Source: Hemileia vastatrix (lineage: Eukaryota; Basidiomycota; Pucciniomycetes; Pucciniales; Zaghouaniaceae). From it: a DNA stretch of 64,000 nucleotides. Under the pieces are notes generated by a model. It worked only from the letters and a program-made list of their open reading frames with translations, was not told where the DNA came from and made no database searches. Below are positions 55,492-64,000 of the stretch, in pieces (positions within the stretch are counted from its first letter, which is position 1; each line of letters begins with the position of its first letter). Both the position numbers and the translations under genes were made by a program. Location: positions 40,342,183 to 40,406,182 of the forward strand of contig JASXTE010000002.1 of NCBI GenBank assembly GCA_030280995.1, given 5' to 3'.

Positions 55492-56487
55492 TCATTGGAT
55501 GCTTGCTTTGAAAGATTGTAGATTCAACCAATTGTTCCTTGCTTTTTTCAACTTGCTAAAATTCTCTTCCAGTCTGCCAGTCTCCTTTTTAAAAATACTT
55601 TCCCTCCAGTAATCATAATCAGTCGAAATCGGATTAAACACATCTTTTTCATTTTTTAGATCGTTGTGTGATAAGATTTTCATCATATCATGAATAATAC
55701 CTGATAAAGATAAAAATATTTTGTGGCCATGTTGATGGCTATTATCAAGTTCATTCACATATAAAATTTTGTCAGTAGAAAGAATCTCTTTTTTCTCGAA
55801 TAAACTTTTTGACTCCTCTACATATCTTTCCACATTTAATAAGTAGGAAATAACTACTTTTCTGTCGTCACTTATCGAGATGTGATCCAAAATTTGAGTT
55901 TCGGCTGCTGGGTTTATGGAGCTGTATATCTTTAGAAGTTTAATTGCTTGGACCATATCAAACTGAGAGTGCTCCATGTGGTGAAAAATCAACAAGAGTT
56001 GGTCTCTGAATATCTTTGTTTCATCAACTTCGACATTTCCTTTGATTCTATTTGTGATTAATTGAAGGAGCCGTTTGAGAGAAGAATCATATTCAGATTT
56101 TTGTGCTCGAATAAAATCTTCAACAGATATTAATGTAAGAAAATCTTGAGGTTTAGGAACCGAACCTTAAATGTTGAATTATGAGATCAGCGAACCCAAT
56201 ATACACTAGCTGATGCAAACAGGGTTAAAAGTCTGCTTCTATTCCTTTCATAGAGCAAGAACGTAACTTTTTTTGTAGTATATGCCCTTAGTTTACTATA
56301 AGAATTAGGAATAAAGAAAAAGGAGAGCAAGAAAATACTACCTAATTCATCCGAGTTGAACTTTTTACACCACATACATCCGGGTTGTAAAAGTTGTGCG
56401 GCTTCACTCTTGCCAATGAATCCATATAAATTCTTGTTCATTTGTTCATCTATTAAGGTAAAACAAGGGTATTATTTAATTATTAGT

Positions 56488-56518
<31 letters not shown>

Positions 56519-57572
56519 GAATTTCAAACCATACTAACTTTTAGCAGAAATTATCTCCAATCTCCGAACCTCGTTCGATTGAACTTTCAGTTCAGAAAGC
56601 CTTTCTTTCACTTTCTGATTTCTCATTGCAAGTGAGAAAAGAATTGGATACAGTGCAAATCTTGTACTAACTGTCTCAAACTCAAGCTCCCGAATCAATT
56701 GATTGGCTATATGTTTAACATTCACTTCCTTGTCTTTCGCACCCAAGGAAGGGCCTAAATGGCCTAGAGGTGCTACTGCCCCCTTGATATTGACGTTGCT
56801 TTGAGACTCTACTTTTAATATTAAAATTTGGTAATCTTCTAGAAAATCAAAAATATCGAGAAGTTTTAAGTCTTTTCTCAGATTGTCGGCCCAAAAATTT
56901 CTCAACGTCTGAGTTTCATCCTTTCTGGCGGAATTGCTCAATCGCTGAAGTAGATCAAGCTTTGTTTTGATTTTCACTTGGTCATCATTCATCACGTTTC
57001 TAATCAATACCAAAATATTCGTCTTGTTTTCTATTTGCGCTTGCAAAGGTTGATATAGCAGGTGTTGCAGCGATGCCAATGACACACTTGATGAATGTTT
57101 AGTGTCTAGTATGTTGTAGGTTCTACTAGGCAAGACTGAAACCATATTTTTAGCTCTTCATGTGAATTTCAGGAACAAGAAAAAAAAACGAGACAATTTT
57201 ACCTGCTTGCGTGGTTTGTTCTGTTTGAAGAGATTTCGAAATTTTTTGATCAAGCTTCTCAATTATTTGATTAAGATTTTGAAAATTTTGGGCGTCCCAG
57301 GGAGAGGTCTGGTGGTTAAAAGTATGTGTACCGCTACCATCTGATGATGGGGTCTGTCGATTGGAAATGGTTGCTGTTGTCCTTGGGATGGTTCTTCGAG
57401 AGGATGGAATAGTTGCCTTTCTTTCATGGAATATTGGTGCAGCCCCGAAAATGTTGCTCAAACTCTTTTCTTTAGTTGCATGTGTAGGAAATTCCAAAGT
57501 GTTTGAATTCACTATGTTATCGAAAATTAGAAGCGCGCACAGCGTCGGGTAGTCGAGTTTAAGTTTAGCCAT
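55492..57572 (-). CDS. unrecognised 582-residue protein, possibly secreted
   Basis: Four exons on the minus strand: 57203-57572, 56539-57135, 56342-56449 and 55492-56165. GT-AG introns and consistent phases give 582 residues. The N-terminus has a moderately hydrophobic stretch (about residues 8-22) that could be a weak signal peptide, followed by a Ser/Thr/Pro-rich segment. The rest is predicted mostly helical and charged, with few cysteines (a C-M-W-C motif in exon 3). No domain is recognised. It is unlike the transposon genes around it in codon use and has no tandem repeats. A rust lineage-specific protein is a reasonable guess; function unknown. Neighbours SEH1 and coronin give no clue. 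Confidence 0.7.
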
Positions 57573-58052
57573 GAAGAGAATGATACTATTGCTTTGTTGA
57601 TCAAATTGAGTGTTTCCTAATGAGAAATTATTTTGAGGACCCCTTTTTGTACTTAATGCAACCCACTTTTACCAGAAACTTTTATTTCCGAAAGAGTTAC
57701 AGTCGGATATTTAGCTTTTTTTTTGCAGAGGCTGCAACTCTTATCCTATGTATATCAGTTTATCAAACGCAAGGAAAGACTGAGTCGGTGATAACTAATC
57801 ATCAATCAACTTATGATATGTATATGACCCTACCAGTTTTCAAACACTAGATATGACAGATTCAGCAATTAATTCGAGATTGCCCCAACCAGCTTTGATA
57901 GAACACTGATGAGCAGTCTACGAGTAACGTTTAATTGGATAATTACAGCGCAGAATGAAATAAGATCATTAACAGATTAATAGCCACTCAAATCATGATT
58001 AAGGCATTGGATAAGGAAGGGCAGTTATCCGGCGACAACCTAAACATCTAAT
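57573..58052. other. 5' flank of the 582-aa gene
   Basis: 480 bp without a supported gene; presumably the promoter of the 582-residue gene. The plus-strand frame 57620-57850 is not supported. Confidence 0.45.
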
Positions 58053-58502
58053 AGGGGGTATCAATGTTGACCAATCCGCAATTAAATTAATTACGGATAA
58101 AAATCCTTATACCCCAATTATCTTCCGCAATTATTTTTGCTAATAATTGGGTTATTAGACACTTTACGTGTCAATGTTCACCTCTTATCCAACATTTTTC
58201 TACTCAATTTTTCATAACCACATCTTGGACAACTTTCTGTCATAACCACATGTTGCACAACTTTCTGCCATAACCACATCTTGGACTACTCTCTGGATAT
58301 GCCTCATGGATGTGATGAGTTTGGGATCAGGAATTAGAAATGGAAATTGGGGTATAAAAGGCAGGATAATGCATTATCATGGATTCCCTATTCACTAGCC
58401 CCAGGGCTAGTGGATAAGAATCTTCCACAATTAATAATGTTTGATCCTGGGAAAAAAAATTCCCGATCCCTAATTGCAGATCCCTGAACATTGATACCCC
58501 CT
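58053..58502. mobile_element. 450-bp deletion derivative of the H0/H1 Harbinger family
   Basis: The left end equals the Myb-side terminus (AGGGGGTATCAATGTTGACC, compare 17399 reversed) and the right end equals the transposase-side terminus including the CACTAGCCC/GGGCTAGTG palindrome and CCCCCT at 58502. Between them a 27-28-bp CATAACCACATCTTGGACAA-like unit is repeated three times. There are no genes, so it is a MITE-like derivative that would need the H1/H0 transposase. The 28 or so bases after its right end match the RT sequence that follows H0 at 20836. Confidence 0.85.
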
Positions 58503-58976
58503 ATTGTGTTATCTCACCTTTCTTAATTTCTTAAAAAAAGGCAATACCCACCCCTGCAATTTACTCTGAGAGGGGGTCAGAAATGCCAAATTTTCATTTT
58601 TATTTCATAAATGAATAAATAAATTGTTCAAAAAAGATAATCAACCAAGCAAAAGTAATGGCATTCAGAATACTACCATCCAGTGAGTTCAGATGTTACT
58701 GAAGCCAAAGAATACATTGACATGGAATTGTATTGTGAACTCATTCAATAAGTTAATTGTTTAAATGACTACCTTTATACCACAGCAAGGCCTGATGGCC
58801 CATTACTTAAAGTTGATGATTAAATTTTATGAATGATTAATTATTAGTTTAAGAAATAAAAATCAATCTTTGGAAATCCTTTAATTACCATACTTAGCCT
58901 CCCTCCCTGCAGCTTTACTTTTTATAAAACCTTCTTTCCTCACTTTACTTTCCCTCTTTATCAAATTTTAGTTGAT

Positions 58977-59916
58977 CTAAAAAGAGCAATCAAAATGAGT
59001 AAAGTTTTCAAAATATTCTAACCAAGAGGGAGCTTTAGTTGTTTGATTTTTATCTTGTGAAGAGTTCCAAATTGCTTCCACCAGACCATTCCCTAATCCA
59101 AAGTCAATAATATATTTGTGATTGGGAAACAATAATCCATGACCTTTGAGTTGTACAGGTGAAGGAATTTGGAGTGCAGTAATAGGATCAATATAATTGA
59201 AAATCCCAAATGTAAGAAAATTAGAATCTTTTTTGTCCATATGAATCTTGTTTTGAAAGTCTCCATATGTAATAATAAAATTAGATGAAAAGATATAATT
59301 ATCTTACAGATTAACCCATTCCATATCTGTCCAATTTGGTTATCCTGCTTTAAAGGCTAGTTCATAATTGGACTGAAAAGAAAAAATACATAATTTTTTA
59401 ATAAATTGGCCAAAAATTAATTTAAGGATCCTAAACTTTTCCATCTTTCTAAATCTTCATCCATTTGAATGTAACTTTTACTATTTAATAAAGAATAAAT
59501 ACCTAGTATGGGTATTAGAAAAATGATTTCAAGAAATTATATCATGATAAAATCTTACCAAGTGACTTTCCATTTTCAAATCCAGGTCTCAATCCTATTC
59601 CAATCATTATTCCTCCTAATATATTTTTACTCTTTAACGGTTGTCAAAATAAAGCTATCTGATATAAAGTTGAAACTAGATCTGGCAATTTTTTGAAGAC
59701 GTTTTCTTGAACTCCATCAAATGAAAGAACTATCAAAATGAATTGAGGTTTATATCCACTATTGACAACTGCAACAATAATTTCCTTTCCACCAGTAGTC
59801 AAGTAGTTGAGTTTTTCTGGTAAAGATTTCAGATAATGATTCTTCTTGAAAATTGTAGTTTTGTAAAAATTTAGATTTTCTAAGTGTCCAAAGTAACCTT
59901 CACACCATTGTTTCAT
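58977..59916 (-). pseudogene. Tet-like 2OG-Fe(II) oxygenase pseudogene (H5)
   Basis: The N-terminal half (59644-59916) and C-terminal half (58977-59240) match H1 residues about 125-215 and 305-395. The H-M-D iron motif remains (about 59236), but the position of the likely third iron ligand reads K-N-Q-T instead of N-H-Q-T. Stops near 59305 and 59340 and frameshifts between the halves disable it; an intron remnant lies at about 59470-59560. Confidence 0.8.
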
Positions 59917-60218
59917 TTAAATTAATTTAAAAACTTGATATTAAGCTTTCTTCTTATTAGAAATGGATAATTTTCTATCAGATATGATGTTTAAATTGTT
60001 TAAAGATGTGATAGAAAGTATTAATGAAAGAGATGAGAAGGACATATGTTGTGATGACTTGATTGATGCAATTGAAGAAAGAGATGAGGAGGACATATGT
60101 TCTGAACACTCAATCAATGGAATTGAAAAAAGATATGAGGAGTAGATTAATGAAAGTGAATAAAAAGATGAGGAGAACATATTTATTTTATATTTTTGAA
60201 AAAAAAAGAAAGTAAAAA

Positions 60219-60815
60219 TGGTTGGAAATGTGTTGGGCATTCTGCCAGCATGTTTCCAAGGCAAAAAAACAAAACTTACCAAAAACACTTGGAAAAAGTC
60301 TAGGGCTCTTCTGGGACTGTTTCCAAGTGATTTGGAGAAAAAAAAAGCAAAAAAAAATGTTAGCAAAACACTCAGAAATGTGCTGGGCATGCTACCAGCA
60401 CTTTTCCAAGGCAAAAAAAAACTTACCAAAAACTCTCAGAAACAGTCTAGAGTTCTTCTGGGACTGTTTCTGAAGTGATTTGGAGTAAAAAAAATGCAAA
60501 AAAAATTAGTAAAACACTTGGAAATGTGCTGGGCATGCTGCCAGGACTTTTAGAGACAAAAAAAAACTTACCAAAAATGCTCAGAAACAGTATAGAGTTC
60601 TTCTGGGACTGTTTCAAAAGTGATTTGGAGTAAAAAAAAAGCAAATAAAAAATGTTAGTAAAACACTTGGAAATGTGCTGGGCCTGCTGCCAGCATTTTT
60701 CTGAGGCAAAAAAAGAAAAAAGAAAAAACTTACCAAAAATGCTCTGAAACAGTCTAGAATTGATCTGGGACTGTTTCTAAAATTGATTTTTCCAAAAAAA
60801 AAACCCCCCAAAAAA
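60219..60815. repeat. four-unit 147-149-bp tandem repeat in H5
   Basis: Units start with GGAAATGTGCTGGGCATGCTGCC at about 60225, 60372, 60520 and 60669. Each has AAAACTTACCAAAAA and GTTCTTCTGGGACTGTTTC and an A-rich end. It lies just upstream of the oxygenase relic, the same relative site as the hairpin of H1 and near the satellite site of H3. Open frames in it are compositional. Confidence 0.85.
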
Positions 60816-61329
60816 AGTTATTTAAAAAAAAAGTGAGTAAAAAGTAAAGCATGATAAGGTAGCACTCACCTTAGGTAAGTGTTGGAAGGGGCTTGAAGAG
60901 AAATATGAGGAATATGTGAAGCTGTGAAAAAAAAACATACCTTGATGAAAGGGGGTTAAAGATGTAAAGAAGAAGAGAGATAGGGGAATCTTGAAGGAGA
61001 ATTGTATGATGATTAGCATATGTGTTATGAAATGTGTTCAGAAATATGTTTTGAAATGTTTTCTGAAATGTGTTATGAAATGTGGTATGGAAGAGTTTCA
61101 AGAGAATGAGTTGAGGGCCTTTCCCCACTAGGAAATTTGAATACATATAAATTGCATGTACACCATAAAAGAAAAAATATTTTACAAGATAATTATGTAA
61201 ATCAACACCTTTTTTAAGAAAGATTGTAAGAGATTTTCAAATTTTGACCAAAAAAAAATTAAAAATAAAATCAAGACCTTTTTAAAGTTAGCAAATTAAA
61301 AATTAAATTAATCAAGTAAATATAGAAAA

Positions 61330-62588
61330 TGTTTAATTTCATCTGTTGATTTGCCTGCACTCAGACATGCTAACCTCAAGTTTTGTCTGCTGGTTTTTTC
61401 TTCACTTTTTTTTATTTAATTCATCATGTTGAAAATGTAATTTTTCTCTTTCCAACTGAAGCTGCTGATTTCTGAGTGTAGTATTTTCTTCCCTTTCAAT
61501 ATTTTAGTTCTCTATCTCCATCTTTAAACAATCTTTCTCAATTTCTAAAGAAATTTCATCATTTTTGAGGAGGTGAAAGAATTTTTTTTCTTCCAGTTCA
61601 AATCCTTGGCTTTCAGACTTCTCTTGAGACTCCATTTTCAAAGTTTCTATCTTGGCCATTTCTTTTGACACAACAAATTTTACTTAAAAATTTAAGAAAA
61701 GTCAAAAAAAGTTATAGAAATGAAACAAATCAAATAAGCCTTACTTTCTTCATGTTTGTCCACAATTTCTCCATAAGTGGATATGACTTATCTCAAAATT
61801 GATTGATTATTTGTGAAAGATGTAAAAGCTCTTCTTTTAATTCTGTTTGGGGTTTCGATTGGCTCATCCTCTACAATGCTCTCAACATTCAAATTTTCAT
61901 GAAAAGTATCTTGATTCACTCCAGCTGGGGTTTGGCTCATAATTTGTATAGTTGATATTAGGTCAAAAAAGAAAAAAATTGGAGTAAAAGATTTGAGGGA
62001 GGTTTTTGATAAAAGCCATTGAAACTCAAAAAAACTGCATCATCTTTCTCATGGTCAGAATTGTTGTGAGCATCCTCTCAATCTTTTGTATTGAGTATTG
62101 GATCAATTGACATTTCTAAATTGTAGTTAATTTCAGAACCCATTAGTTGTGAATCCTCAGTGTGTAGAGGATTTACATCAGCACTTTTCCCAAAGAGATC
62201 ATCCATCTGTTGATAGAGTGGGCACATTGAATTAAGTTTTTCAGTGATTGAGGTGATTCCATTTTTGAAATCTTCTTCTGATACTCCAATTCCAGTAGAA
62301 GAAGAAGCCATTTTTACTTTCTTGTATTTTGAATGATAATTTTTGAATAGCTCCCTCATTTTCTTTGTTGTCAAGTCCATTTTACCTTTTATTTTATTTT
62401 TTAGTTAAATTGCCATTTTCTGATACCCACTGATTTTTGAGGCAGGTGGGCATTTTACATGTGTAGACTTGTCAAAGCCAAAGCAGGCATCAAAATTTGA
62501 TTTTGTTTGCAACCGATTGATCACAATCTGAAGGTCACTCTTGGTTAGTTGAGTATACTTTTGAGAAATGGTTTTTGGGTAATGCATA
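61330..62588 (-). pseudogene. Myb/SANT-like plus coiled-coil gene relic (H5)
   Basis: The N-terminal module is at 62405-62587 and 62078-62380 (I-V-I-N-R-L-Q, S-S-S-T-G-I-G-V, M-D-D-L-F-G-K-S-A-D-V-N-P-L runs shared with H1). A coiled-coil part rich in Glu, Lys and Leu lies at about 61330-61680. Stops, one in the helix module near 62403, break it. Confidence 0.75.
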
Positions 62589-63034
62589 GTGGAATTAAAA
62601 CTATGGAGAGGACAAAATTATTTGTGCATGGTAAACTTTGATGGTTAAAAAAGTGAAATCCTAACAAAGATTTAGTTATATAAGAGAAACTGATATAGAA
62701 AAAAGAATAAAAATTTGAGCTTGATAAGGTGATGATAAAAGATAAGAAATGGAAAAAATAACAGTGATGATGAATATATAAATTTGAGCGGGAGTCCAGG
62801 ATTATGTGGGGTTGGGGACAAAGGGAACTGATGTACAGTGGATTTCAGGAATGTGTTTATTGGTGGGCTGAATGGTGGTTGGGGCTATGGTGAAAGAATA
62901 GGATGTATTTGATGAAGTATTTGAACAAATTTTTGACATTTCTAACCCCAAGTCTGCCATTTATGATGGCTTCTTGGAATGGTTTTTTGAGACTGAATTC
63001 CACCAGGCATATATGGTAATGTTTTACACCCCCT

Positions 63035-64000
63035 AACAATTAAGACCTTATTTAAATTAAAATATTATTACAATTAAATTTTTCCATCTCTACTCTATTA
63101 TTGAACTATTATTGTCAGCCTGGAACATTAAATAGCTGAAAAAAATATTGATATTAAATAGTAAATTAAGGGATAAATTAAATAATACAGGAAAAGAATA
63201 TAATAAAGAAGATAAATATATAAGAATTCAGGAGTAAAAGATAAATGCAGGGATGAATATAGAAACAGAAATGCAATAAGATAATCAGGCAGGAAAAAGA
63301 ATTCATGTAGAGAAATATTCAGAAAGATAAAGAAGAAGGAACAGCATGCAGGTATATAAAGGTGAAAGAGACAGAAACAGCATTCAGGCAGAACAAGATG
63401 TAGGAAAAAAACAAATCAGGAACAGCATGCAGGAAAAGATGCAGGAATGAATATGAGAATATGAATGCAAGCAGATAGGAAGTTAGGGGTACAGATAGAG
63501 TAAATGCAGTGATGAAACAGAAAATTGAATAAAACACATGTAAATAGTATGAATGAAATAAGATATAAAGAGTTTATTTCCTATAGAAATCATCATCTAC
63601 TTTTACCACAACTTAGTATTATTTAAATTAATACTAATGTAGTCTCTTGAGTCATAATAATTAAATATTATTACAGCTATATTGAGTGAGGTGCACTCCA
63701 TAGGGTAATGTATTTATTATTAGTTTTCCCCTTATTATCTAATATAAATTCAATACTATATTACTGATATTGCATCTTAAACAGGTAAGCTCTATTTCTC
63801 AGTAGATTATAAATATTGATGTCTTAATCCTGTTTACCAACTTTTTGAGTAGTCCAAGTAAGAATCACAGAAGCAGTACTATATTTTATTAATATATTGA
63901 ATTAATAACTTGCTAGTCCAGGTAATGTATTTAAATACTTTCTTTGGAGCCTGGTTTATATTGTATATAAAAAGACATGGGAATAACTATAAATAGTATT
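63035..64000. other. AT-rich right edge, possible divergent LTR from 63113
   Basis: No gene. TGTCAGCCTGG at 63113 resembles the LTR start of the Gypsy copies, and a TATATAAAAAG box lies at 63964-63974. Between about 63220 and 63500 AGGAATGAATAT and ACAGCATGCAGG motifs recur. If it is an LTR, it ends outside the window. Confidence 0.3.

Larger units (their letters stand above)
58530..63034. mobile_element. old Tet-carrying Harbinger relative H5 (degenerate)
   Basis: From left: a GGCAATACCCACCCCTGC relic, Tet-like pseudogene (-), a 148-bp tandem repeat, coiled-coil/Myb relic (-) and a terminus ending CCCCCT at 63034 (tip AGGGGGTGTAAAACATT read inward). The 5' flank of the Myb relic (62600-63034) resembles the H2/H3 Myb-side end. 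The oxygenase and Myb genes are on the same strand here, unlike H1, and the left end and transposase are missing. Confidence 0.65.

Overview
This is a 64 kb stretch of an AT-rich, intron-containing fungal nuclear genome that is almost wholly made of nested transposable elements, with one short island of ordinary genes. A rust fungus (Pucciniales) is the best fit: it has Ty3/Gypsy chromodomain elements, a Tet-like 2OG-Fe(II) oxygenase gene family of the kind expanded in rusts, short GT-AG introns, low GC and very high repeat load. The species cannot be fixed from the sequence.

Left nest (1-24.4 kb). A decayed chromodomain Ty3/Gypsy element (copy A, 1-7127, 5' end outside the window) sits in a PIF/Harbinger-like transposon, H0. 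H0 lies in reverse orientation and ends at 20835 inside the pol gene of another Gypsy copy (copy C, 20836-24394). H0 is itself split by a second member of the same family, H1 (9931-17399), inserted in the opposite orientation. H1 looks complete. Between its terminal inverted repeats it has an intact DDE transposase with an in-phase 63-bp intron, a two-exon Tet-like dioxygenase gene, and a three-exon Myb/SANT-like plus coiled-coil protein gene on the opposite strand. A large C-rich/G-rich hairpin lies between transposase and oxygenase. This Harbinger + Myb protein + TET/JBP-like oxygenase combination is the most interesting system here.

Middle (24.6-47.3 kb). There are degenerate remnants (Gypsy copy D; an old Harbinger transposase) and two related elements, H2 (28752-32036) and H3 (32037-47315), lying head to head. 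H3 contains a full-length Gypsy copy B (33512-42358) with two 800-bp LTRs. It also contains a 3-kb satellite dominated by about 180 copies of a 10-bp unit. Three copies of a 228-261-bp MITE are inserted in copy A, H2 and H3.

Gene island (about 49.1-57.6 kb). Three genes lie on the minus strand: SEH1 (nucleoporin/SEA-GATOR2 WD40 protein), coronin, and an unrecognised 582-residue protein. Exon structures were worked out from splice signals and reading-frame phase.

Right end (58.05-64 kb). A 450-bp deletion derivative of the H0/H1 family is followed by an old relative, H5. H5 has a Tet-like pseudogene, a 148-bp tandem repeat and a Myb-like pseudogene, and ends at 63034. The last kilobase is AT-rich and may begin an LTR.
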